From the NCBI RefSeq assembly GCF_000196115.1, contig NC_005027.1, forward strand, positions 1,860,001 through 1,924,000: a stretch of 64,000 nt of DNA. The letters run 5' to 3'. The notes under the pieces were generated by a model. It ran no database searches and had not been told where the DNA came from. It was given only the letters and a program-made list of their open reading frames with translations. This document shows positions 36,882-44,683 of this stretch, in pieces. A program made the position numbers and the translations under genes. This stretch comes from Rhodopirellula baltica SH 1 (lineage in GTDB: Bacteria > Planctomycetota > Planctomycetia > Pirellulales > Pirellulaceae). How positions within the stretch are numbered: position 1 is the first letter of the stretch; each line of letters starts with the position of its first letter.

Positions 36882-37255
36882 CGCGAATCAAAGTGCGTCG
36901 AAGACGCTTCAATCATAGTCGAACCAGGCAGTCGTCGTGCTTCTGCGTCGGACGGCAAACACGCCTCCGATATGTTCGCAACACCCATGCAAGTCTGAAG
37001 CTTTGCTTGACCGCCGTGGACCGTCCCAATTCCGTCTCGGAGCCAGCCGAGAAACGATAGTGGCGCGGTTCAGTCCGCCATTAAACGGCCGCAGGTGGAG
37101 CTAGCTCTCGATGTCGGGTGTTCGCGGTTCGGTTGGGGGCCCTATGGATTTGGAAGCCCCCGACAGGCCACTCTTCGTCCAGCTTGCTTGCAATCATCCC
37201 GCGACGTAATCTCTCTGTTGTCTTTCACGTTGTTTGTATCGCCACCGAGGACAGT
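36882..37255. other. intergenic region between divergent genes
   Basis: About 375 bp between the Gfo/Idh gene (minus) and the AraC regulator (plus). An open frame extends upstream from the AraC gene but has no family resemblance. I see no strong hairpin. Confidence 0.45.
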
Positions 37256-38083
37256 ATGGCTTCCGGGTTAACAGTGAAGCATTTCAAAGTTCGCGGTTCT
37301 GCCGACGACGGGATTACGGTTCATCAATGGGAGTCGGTCGACCACACTTGGCCGAATCACTCACACCCTGAATACAAATTGGGTGTTTCCGAAGGCGGGA
37401 CAGGGACGTTTTTCAATCGCGGCCAGCGATACTTCACCGGACCGGGGAAGCTGCTTGTCATTCACCCCAATGAAGTGCATTCGTGCACGGCTACCGGAGC
37501 GTGGCGTTATCTCTATGCTGCTCCGAACGTCGTCGCCAGTATCGTCAGGACGTTTGACCGGAACGGTGATATCGAACCATTGTTGCTGCCCCCGGTCATC
37601 GACGACACGCAACTCGTGGAGCTCGTTTTGCAGGCTCACCGGGCGATGGACGACGGAGATCCGCAGTTGGATCAGGAGTCAGCCTTTTATGAAGCCATCT
37701 GCGAGCTGTTAGTGCGGCACGCATCCATGCCGGACATACCGAAAAAGCGAGGGCGGGCGAACATTCGCAGAGTCAAGGAGAGCTTGGAAGCGAAATTCCG
37801 CGAGAATGTCTCGCTTCACGAACTCGCCCAATTGGCTGGGACCTCCGCCCCGTATCTAAGCCGCGTCTTCTCCAAAGAGGTCGGCATTCCTATCCAAGCC
37901 TATCTCTCTCAAATCCGAGTGCGTCGTGCGCAGCAGATGTTGATGGACGGTGAGACGCTATCTAATGTCGCCTACGCTGCCGGTTTCGCGGACCAGTCGC
38001 ACTTCACGCGGCATTTCAAACGATTCATCGGGGTCGCGCCGGGAGCGTATTCCAAAGCGGTGAATCCATCGGGCAACTCCTGA
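37256..38083 (+). CDS. AraC-family transcriptional regulator with cupin N-terminus
   Basis: About 275 residues. The N-terminal 150 residues form an AraC_binding-type cupin domain (HTWPNHSHPEYKLGV, GKLLVIHPNEVHSCT), the likely effector pocket. The C-terminal about 100 residues are a double helix-turn-helix (SLHELAQLAGTSAPYLSRVFSK and LSNVAYAAGFADQSHFTRHFKR). The ATG at 37256 is chosen because the domain starts there; the longer frame upstream is not conserved in character. It is followed, on the same strand, by a secreted cyclase-family protein and an SDR, which it may control. Confidence 0.88.
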   Translation: MASGLTVKHFKVRGSADDGITVHQWESVDHTWPNHSHPEYKLGVSEGGTGTFFNRGQRYFTGPGKLLVIHPNEVHSCTATGAWRYLYAAPNVVASIVRTFDRNGDIEPLLLPPVIDDTQLVELVLQAHRAMDDGDPQLDQESAFYEAICELLVRHASMPDIPKKRGRANIRRVKESLEAKFRENVSLHELAQLAGTSAPYLSRVFSKEVGIPIQAYLSQIRVRRAQQMLMDGETLSNVAYAAGFADQSHFTRHFKRFIGVAPGAYSKAVNPSGNS

Positions 38084-38388
38084 CGCGCTGTCGTCACCCC
38101 AAAGCCTCCCGGTGTCATGCGCAATCGATCGCGAAATCTCGGATGGCTCGCGCACTTCCGTTGAGGAACCCACGGCGTTAGTGCCAAAGTGGACGGGCGT
38201 CGGGGACGATCCGCAGGTCCTGAGCCGGCGTCAATCCTGTCGGTCATTTCTTTTGACGGCGCGCAAAATCGTTCAAGAGGCTTCCCGAGCACCTCCCTAA
38301 ACTCATGACATTGAAGGGCGACAAGTCAGCCCCTTCTGTTGAAGTATTCGCTTCGACACCCATCCATGAACGCCAGGGAACCCACGCT
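38084..38388. other. intergenic region
   Basis: About 305 bp between the AraC gene and the cyclase gene. No gene or strong structure seen; likely regulatory, and a natural place for the AraC regulator to bind. Confidence 0.4.
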
Positions 38389-39330
38389 ATGAGAACGTCA
38401 AGAACGATGCAGACTGCTTGTCTTGCCATCATCATATTGATGACCGGTCAGGTGATCGCACAAGAGAAGCACAAAGAACGCTCTCCTTGGGGGCCGCACG
38501 ACCAAATCGGCGCGATGAACTACTTGACGCCGGAAACCGTGTTGAGTGCCTCCAAGTTGGTCACCAAAGGCAAGGTCTATTCTCTCGGAATGACTGTTGA
38601 TAACAAGACGCCCGCCTTTCGCCACCGCTACTTTCAAATTGAAACGATGCAGCCCGAACCGCGTACTTTCGGCGAAAACAAGTTTACGTACGTTGATGAC
38701 CAGCTCATCGGCTGGACGGGCGTTGGCTCCCAGATCAACGGCCTCGCTCATTACGGCAATGACAATGTGCACTACAACGGCCACAAGGTTTCCGACTTTC
38801 TGACCATCTCAGGGGTCAAGGAACTTGGCCTCGAAAAAGTGCCTCCGATGGTTGCTCGCGGAGTCATGCTCGACATGAAAGCCCACTTAGGCAAAGAGAT
38901 CATTCCCGAAGGCACTGTCTTTACCGTCGCCGACATCGAGGAAGTCGCGAAGAAGCAAGGCGTTGCCATTCGCAAGGGCGACGTCGTGTTGTTCCGCACC
39001 GGTTGGGCTCGTTTGATGGGCGTTGATAACAAGCGATACCTGGCCGGCGGACCTGGCGTTGGTGTCGAAGCCGCGCGTTATCTGGCAGAGAAAGGAGTCG
39101 TAGCCATTGGAGCTGACAATTGGTCGTTTGAAGCTGTTCCGCACGAAGACGACAAACTGGCATTCCCTGTCAATCAATTATTGGCAACCGAATACGGTGT
39201 CCATGTGCTTGAGAACATTCTGAGTGACGAGCTAGCCGAAGACGACGTTTACGAATTCATGTTTGTACTCGGTCACGCGAAATTCAGAGGGACAACCCAG
39301 ATGCAAATCAACCCAGTCGCAATTCGCTGA
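38389..39330 (+). CDS. secreted cyclase-family (kynurenine-formamidase-like) metal hydrolase
   Basis: About 313 residues with a signal peptide (MRTSRTMQTACLAIIILMTG) whose ATG is at 38389; an upstream in-frame ATG adds 28 non-conserved residues. The rest matches the cyclase/KynB-like superfamily: SPWGPHDQIGAMNYLTPE, the metal-site block QINGLAHYGNDNVHYNG (about residue 118), VVLFRTGW, and the late block GADNWSFEAVP. The first motif has Asn where many members have Asp (QxDxxxH), so metal binding may be altered. Expected activity is hydrolysis of an amide or lactone; the substrate is unknown. An SDR gene follows 59 bp downstream. Confidence 0.8.
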   Translation: MRTSRTMQTACLAIIILMTGQVIAQEKHKERSPWGPHDQIGAMNYLTPETVLSASKLVTKGKVYSLGMTVDNKTPAFRHRYFQIETMQPEPRTFGENKFTYVDDQLIGWTGVGSQINGLAHYGNDNVHYNGHKVSDFLTISGVKELGLEKVPPMVARGVMLDMKAHLGKEIIPEGTVFTVADIEEVAKKQGVAIRKGDVVLFRTGWARLMGVDNKRYLAGGPGVGVEAARYLAEKGVVAIGADNWSFEAVPHEDDKLAFPVNQLLATEYGVHVLENILSDELAEDDVYEFMFVLGHAKFRGTTQMQINPVAIR

Positions 39331-39389
39331 TTGGACCTGGACACCAAACACAACCCACTCTTCCACAACATCAATAGGATAAGAATTCG

Positions 39390-40178
39390 ATGAATCTTGA
39401 ACTCAACAATAAAACAGCACTGGTCACCGCATCAACAGGCGGAATCGGTCTGGCGATCGCAACTCGCCTGGCAGCCGAAGGGGCAACAACCATCGTCAAC
39501 GGGCGCAGCGAAGCGAGCGTCGACACGGCGATTGAAAAAATTCGCGAGAGTCATCCGAAAGCCGACCTGTTCGGACTGGTTTCCGGCAATGGGACGGCCG
39601 AAGGCGCCGCACTGACCATCGCCGAACATCCGCAGATCGATATCCTGGTCAACAATCTGGGCATTTTTGAAGCGGTTGATTTTTTTGACCTGACGGACCA
39701 AGCGTGGCAGCACATCTTTGACGTTAACGTGATGAGCGGTGTGCGTCTTGCACGGCATTATCTGAAGCAAATGCTGGATCAAAACACCGGACGCATCATC
39801 TTCATCAGCAGCGAATCCGGCGTGGTGCCCGCTCCTGAAATGCCACACTACGCGATGACGAAGACGGCACAACTTGCCGTCTCGCGTAGTCTGGCTCAAT
39901 TGACCAAGGGAAGCTGCGTTACGGTGAACACCGTTATGCCTGGATCGACGTTAACCCCAGGTGTGAAGGAATTCGTCAGCAACCTTTTCCCGGACGAGCC
40001 CTACGATGCGGCTGAAAAACGATTCATGGCAGACAATCGGCCGACCTCATTAATTCAAAGATTGATCGAGCCCGAAGAGATCGCTAACATGGTTGCCTTT
40101 GTTGCCAGCCCACTCGCATCGGCGATCAACGGAGCGCCCATACGAGTCGACGGAGGACTCATTCCAACGATCGCTTAA
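39390..40178 (+). CDS. short-chain dehydrogenase/reductase (SDR)
   Basis: A 262-residue classical SDR. Seen: cofactor motif variant [12 protein letters not shown] (residues 13-24; a Ser replaces the first Gly of TGxxxGIG), LVNNLGIFE in place of NNAG (NNLG), catalytic Ser in [10 protein letters not shown], and YAMTKTAQ giving the YxxxK pair. The Leu in NNLG and the altered first Gly are unusual but known in related dehydrogenases. The ATG has a GGATAAG-type site upstream. It probably belongs with the cyclase gene before it. Confidence 0.88.
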   Translation: MNLELNNKTALVTASTGGIGLAIATRLAAEGATTIVNGRSEASVDTAIEKIRESHPKADLFGLVSGNGTAEGAALTIAEHPQIDILVNNLGIFEAVDFFDLTDQAWQHIFDVNVMSGVRLARHYLKQMLDQNTGRIIFISSESGVVPAPEMPHYAMTKTAQLAVSRSLAQLTKGSCVTVNTVMPGSTLTPGVKEFVSNLFPDEPYDAAEKRFMADNRPTSLIQRLIEPEEIANMVAFVASPLASAINGAPIRVDGGLIPTIA

Positions 40179-40901
40179 CGGAGTTGGAAAAGAACCGTTG
40201 AGGTGAAGCGGGCCGAAATAACGTTTTGAGCTTGACTCGCATTCAAACGACTGCATTGGCGGATTCGTAAACGCTCCGTCCCTTGCTGGATCCTTTTGCT
40301 TGCCCGCGCTGATGTTACGCGGGCAGCAACGACCGGCCCAATGGCCACACCGCTCGCCCGCGTTTTAACCGCCAATGCCCTTGCGGAACTCATCTAAGAG
40401 GCCTGACCCCTGATATCTCCCCAGGCCATGACAGTGTTTTTCTTCCACATCTCATTGTTATGCCAGTTTGCTCTTGTCGCTGATGAACCCGCTGAGTTAT
40501 GCCCAACAAAACGCCAACGGAGCCCGAAGAACCCCGCTGACGCACTAAAACTCTCGGGGCAAAATGCCCCTAATGGTTGCTATCGAAATCGTTTTCGACG
40601 ACGATAGGGGGTGATGTAAACCGATTTCTCGCCGCGTCCGTAGGAACCCCACGGGCGGCGATAGTGGCCGGAAACATGCTCAAAATCAAATTGGAGTTGG
40701 TACATAGTATCACCTGCGAAAAATGGTTTCGCGGGAACCATTCTAGCCAGGCAACACCGTGCATTTGTCGGGCACTGCCTGACCATCCGCTGGCTGGTCC
40801 AAAGCCACGGATGAAACTAGGGGTGACCCGGTGATTTCCGTCGAAAAGAATCACCGGGTCACTTTCTTTCTGGCCGCCCTAATGGCCACATGCAATAGGC
40901 A
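40179..40901. other. intergenic region, start of accessory zone
   Basis: About 720 bp with no credible gene. It holds a REP-like CCTGACCCC motif (40402-40410), a GGGGCA-AAA-TGCCCC hairpin near 40557-40571 and the long hairpin at 40823-40862. From here on gene density falls and broken genes appear. Confidence 0.5.
40823..40870. terminator. long hairpin, terminator-like
   Basis: The arms GTGACCCGGTGATT (40823-40836) and AATCACCGGGTCAC (40849-40862) form a perfect 14-bp stem around a 12-base loop. On the plus strand it is followed by TTTCTTTC. It sits downstream of the stop of the minus-strand winged-helix-repeat gene, for which the tail is not U-rich, so its direction is uncertain. Confidence 0.55.
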
Positions 40902-41810
40902 TTATTCTGCCTCCTTGGGCGACTTAAATCGGAAGAGTGTTTGCCCGTTTGGACCCTTTCGAGAGATTCGGTCGAAAAGCTCACGGTTTGAGGCGTAGAT
41001 TACCTGTCGCAAGGCGCTAATCGGCCGACCGGTTTCGTTCGCAACGTCTGACATGGTGAAATAGTCGTGCCCGTTCTCGGCGGACCATGCGACGATCGCC
41101 TCGAACGTCGTCATCCCTTCGTATTTCGGATTGCATTTATTGCTAGGCGGCTTCGCAGGGAGCGAATAGCTTATGGTCCCATCTTTGGGATAACGGACGA
41201 TGGTGCCGGTTTTGACCGATCGAGAGACGATCGTGCGAACCACGGCAGTGAAGTCGGGGGTGTCTGATTTAGCTTGATCCTCAATCCCCTTAGCAATGTC
41301 GGCGATGGTGCCCTCGCCATGCTGATCGAGCCAATCCACGATCAAGGATGTCGTTGTTACGCGAGGTTTTTTGCACTCGACGAGCCTTGTGCCGACCCGG
41401 CTCTTTTCCCCAACGACGCCATTTTTCCATAGGACGATGTCGTCATCGCCGGTTTTGCTGGTGAAGCGACCTTTCAACCTTTTCGCGTAAAGAACTGCGC
41501 CGACGATGCTTTTTGGGACCCCAGCCCCTTCACTAATTTCGTTCGCGGACTTCCAAGGGTTCTCTGCAAGGAATGCTGTGATCTTGTCGATGTGAGTCAC
41601 CGACGCTTCATCGTCTTGTTCTCGCTTAGCTGCATTTCCCACATCAGGTGCAATTTCGCTCGATTCGTCAATCAGCTTGTTCGGGAGGTGTTCGAGCAAG
41701 CGTATGACGTAATCTTCAAAAATCTTCGGATGTTCATCTGCAAGCGGGATCACGAAATCGAGTGATTCCTTGAGTTTTGCGTAGATGTCGAAGGTATCGA
41801 GGTTTGTCAC
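40902..41810 (-). CDS. orphan protein with three winged-helix-like repeats
   Basis: A 302-residue soluble protein of unknown function. After an N-terminal helical part (about 1-65), three similar segments of roughly 55-65 residues follow at about residues 73-127, 150-215 and 235-297. Each has three helices and a beta wing ending in a hydrophobic strand: ITAFLAENPWKSANEISEGAGV, SLIVDWLDQHGEGTIADIAKG, and FEAIVAWSAENGHDYFTMSDVANETG. This looks like repeated winged helix-turn-helix DNA-binding modules. The gene is alone in a repeat-rich accessory zone, suggesting acquired DNA. The ATG at 41810 is the only in-frame candidate near the domain start. A role in DNA binding is inference. Confidence 0.7.
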   Translation of the reverse strand: MTNLDTFDIYAKLKESLDFVIPLADEHPKIFEDYVIRLLEHLPNKLIDESSEIAPDVGNAAKREQDDEASVTHIDKITAFLAENPWKSANEISEGAGVPKSIVGAVLYAKRLKGRFTSKTGDDDIVLWKNGVVGEKSRVGTRLVECKKPRVTTTSLIVDWLDQHGEGTIADIAKGIEDQAKSDTPDFTAVVRTIVSRSVKTGTIVRYPKDGTISYSLPAKPPSNKCNPKYEGMTTFEAIVAWSAENGHDYFTMSDVANETGRPISALRQVIYASNRELFDRISRKGPNGQTLFRFKSPKEAE

Positions 41811-42064
41811 TGCAATGAAACGCTGTCGCTTAGTGGCCGCGAGAGTTTGGTTGTACTGGTAGTGAGGATTCTTACCGACATGCAGGCCGTGGTCAACCCT
41901 TTGTTATGTGGTGACGAAGTTTAATTTCTATGCCATCACATTTTTTCGAGCAAAGCAATGTTTTTCTAGTCCAAACCGGGCCAAGGGCATTGTTAGGCGG
42001 CCACGAAAACTGTCCTGCATTCACGTTTTTCTCGGCTTGAGCCGGAAACTCTCCCGCATACCGG

Positions 42065-42110
42065 AGAGGAAGAGAATGTGACAGGACTCTTTTCTCTGTC
42101 TGTTTTTTTT
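42065..42110 (+). terminator. possible Rho-independent terminator
   Basis: AGAGGAAGAG (42065-42074) pairs with CTCTTTTCTCT (42087-42097) with one G-U and one bulged T, followed a few bases later by eight T residues. No plus-strand gene ends nearby, so its partner transcript is unknown. Confidence 0.45.
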
Positions 42111-42365
42111 GGGGCCCTTCACGTTGGCGGAGGGAGATTCGAGGTCAACGCGACGTACGAGTGCCGAAAAGGGTGTCCGACACGGGAAAGCCAAGGGACA
42201 TAGCACCTTTGTGGGGTGATGGCCAATACGCGACCAGGCAGAATGAGTGCACTTGCTGATGACGCACGCTGGCTAAGCTTTCCATCGTGAGAATTCATGA
42301 ACGGTGAGCGATGCCGCGATGTTGACACGCAAAAATTCGATCATCAGCTCAGAATGCCTTCCAAT

Positions 42366-42512
42366 GGGTCAGGTCTCTATTAACCGCGCTCTGCACAGAA
42401 GCATGCGATCGTGTTATTCACTTTGCGGACACGGAAAACGCATCGCGGGGGTCTGGCTAGGTATCCAGTTATTAGTGTCACAGGGGTCAGGAAACGCTTC
42501 GCTAGGGTCAGG
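42366..42512 (+). repeat. REP-like GGGTCAGG motif cluster
   Basis: GGGTCAGG occurs at 42366-42373 and 42505-42512, and GGGGTCAGG at 42483-42491; the reverse complement CCTGACCCC is at 40402-40410. They precede the REP-associated transposase remnant, the classical position of its cognate repeats. Confidence 0.55.
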
Positions 42513-42586
42513 CTGGGTTTTCGATTTTAAGTCCGATAGGTTGTTGATCTTTAACTTCTGAGTTCCGCCTGGGGAGGCACGGACTG

Positions 42587-43221
42587 ATGGCGAGGCACCT
42601 TCGCGTGTAGTTTCCTGGTGTGATTAATAACGTTGTCATGCGTAGTGATGGGCGACGGACGCATTTCTATGACGATGGACACTATGATCGATTTACTAAT
42701 AGCCTCAAAGAAGAAGTCACTCGATCAGGCTGGAAAATTCTCGCGTTTTGCTGGATGCCAAATCACATCCATTTGTTGTTGAAAACGCAGCAGTTACCGA
42801 GGATACGCTCGAAGAATTAGCCAAGTGGATTGGATCGCATATGACGACCTGCATCTGTACCGGGTGGCCGCCAATGGAGGATAGGACCCAGCAAGGGCCT
42901 ATCGGCAGTATGTCACTCAAGGATTCGAGGTGCCGGAGAATCCGCTCTTCCGAGCACTCAGCGACTGCGTGCTTGGTAACGAAGCATTTCTCAAGAAGTC
43001 CATTGCGATGGCTCAGTCCAGCGATACACAAGAACGTCAACGCACGACTCGCCGCTTGAGGGCTGTCACCTGCCAAGGGATCATCACCGAAACCGCTGCC
43101 TACGAAGAAGTCGACCGGACAGGGTCCATTGGTTTTCGAAGTGCGTCCGCAGGGTGCGAGATCGCAGCACTGCTATGCCGTCGTTGCGTCGCTGGTTCAG
43201 CGGGAATTGGAAATCGACCGA
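42587..43221 (+). pseudogene. REP-associated tyrosine transposase (RAYT, Y1/IS200-like), degraded
   Basis: Remnant of a TnpA-REP protein. From the ATG at 42587 the translation MARHLRV-stop-FPGVI gives the family N-terminus (normally MARPLRVEFPG) with an in-frame TAG at 42608-42610. The same frame continues with DGRRTHFYDDGHYDRF and the metal-binding HUH block WMPNHIHLLLKT, then is lost at 42820. The C-terminal part reappears in another frame (RAYRQYVTQGFEVPENPLFRALSDCVLGNEAFLKKSI around 42895-43010, quoted here in pieces as ALSDCVLGNEAF) after another stop near 42882. At least one stop, a frame change and probable deletions make it inactive. Confidence 0.78.
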
Positions 43222-43400
43222 TGGTTTGAAACGTAGTTTGGTGGCGTCCTTCGCCTTGTGATCCACGCATGCAGTGTCGAAGGGGTTTCGCTTTGTGGCG
43301 TATGCCGAAAGGGAAAGGTGGCGGTCATCAACTCGCGACAACTGGCTTCCTTTCGGTCGACGCACTTAATGCGGCGCCGAGGTTGCACCTCTGCAGAGCC

Positions 43401-44292
43401 CTATCCGCCGATCATGTATTGACATTCTCGTCTGCTCATCCGGCAACAGCAACTTCGCTGCCACCGCGCCGCGACGACGAATTCGAGCTTACGGTCTCGC
43501 TCGGAGTGAATTTCCGGTGCCAATCCGCCCAGGAAGTCAGCCGACGTAACATACGCCGATCTCGCTGTGAAGCCTGACCTCGTTGTAATGATGGACATAT
43601 TCCGAGATCAGCTTGGTCGCTTCGTTGGGTTTTCGTGGACAGTTCGGACCAATTCTTTCAATCTTGAGCGACTTGTGCCACCTTTCGAGCTTGCCGTTGC
43701 TCTGTGGATAGTACGGACTGGTTTTTACATGTGTCATTCCGCTGTGACGGACGAACACCTTGAAGTCACCGGCGAGGAATTGAGGACCGTTGTCGCTGAT
43801 GATCCGAGGCTTCACACCGGGCCGTTTTTTCACTGCCGCCTGGTAGATGATTTCCACTTCCAGTTCGGTCATCGACTCGCGTAGTTCATGACGCACGATG
43901 TACCGGCTGTGGCCATCAAGCATCGCGGTCAAGTAGAAGAACGTTCCGCCAGCATTGATGTAGGAAATGTCGACATGCCAGTGCGCATGGGCTTTCAATG
44001 GATGTTTGAATTCGTTTCCTTTTGCGATGCCTCGTTACTTTTTCGATCCAGTCGGCCTACGACCTTGAGCACGCGATAGACCGTTGGCGGAGCGACTGTC
44101 AAGACATCATCACCGAGCTTCATGAACGTCAGTCGACGGTAGCCTTCGAGCGAGTTCTTGTCGTAAAAATGGACAATCGTCTGCTTCTCCCATCTTCCAG
44201 CCACCATTCCCTAAGAACTTTGCCGTTGTGGGCATTCACCTTGCCGGCCTTGGTCGAGCGGGGGTTTCGAAAGCCCGTTCAGCTTGGCTCAT
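43401..44292 (-). pseudogene. IS3-type transposase (rve integrase core), multiply frameshifted
   Basis: Broken OrfB-like transposase. In order on the minus strand: start MSQAERAF at 44292, then a frame change to NPRSTKAGKVNAHNGKV..WWLEDG, then a change to EKQTIVHFYDKNSLEGYRRLTFM and VYRVLKVVG (44207-43995). A third change leads to KGNEFKHPLKAHAHWHVDISY with the integrase core DGHSRYIVRHELRESM, IISDNGPQF and YYPQSNGKLERWHKSLK (to about 43540). A fourth leads to AYVTSADFLGG and ERDRKLE (to 43401). The DDE residues survive (HVDIS, ISDNGPQ, GKLERW), but at least four frame changes kill it. I found no terminal inverted repeats or first ORF. Confidence 0.8.
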
Positions 44293-44683
44293 GACGGCAT
44301 TGATCCCTTTTCAGCGGCCGCGAACGAGCGTCGTTTTCGTGTCCTTGTAAATCATCTCGGGAAGAAATGGGTCATCATTTGGCAGATTTCCAATTTCAAA
44401 AGAGGCAGGATAGTAATTTTGGATTGTTCATCCCAACAAAGTGCAGAATCAACGCGTTCCGAATGATCAGCCACTCAGTTCCGGAAGAATCAACTTGCAA
44501 ACCTGGAACAACCGAATCACAAACTTTTGAATGTTGTAGGGCGGACATGGTTTGTATTGCATGACGAATCTCGCCAGGAGAGAATCGGTTGCCCCTCGCA
44601 CTTCGCTCAATCCGCCTGTGGTGATCGCGGTTGCTCGAAGATCGCATCCATTGCGTTCTAAATCTCTTTGGAAAGCTCTTAAC
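44293..44683. other. intergenic region
   Basis: About 390 bp between the transposase remnant and the SHD1 gene. No gene is recognised; it presumably holds the promoter of the SHD1 gene and the lost upstream end of the insertion sequence. Confidence 0.4.

Larger units (their letters stand above)
41811..42586. other. accessory non-coding region with terminator-like hairpin and REP-like motifs
   Basis: About 775 bp without a credible gene. It contains a possible terminator (42065-42110) and several GGGTCAGG motifs (42366-42512) just before the broken REP-associated transposase. Small open frames here have no family resemblance. Confidence 0.5.

Noticed and set aside
42366-42512. Spaced repeats considered as a CRISPR array
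   Set aside because: Units are only 8-9 bp, irregularly spaced and without regular spacers or cas genes; they fit REP motifs instead.
43985-44010. AAAAGG run in the transposase remnant as a programmed frameshift site
   Set aside because: The shift lies in the middle of the second reading frame's protein, not at an OrfA-OrfB junction, and three other frame changes occur, so decay is the simpler reading.
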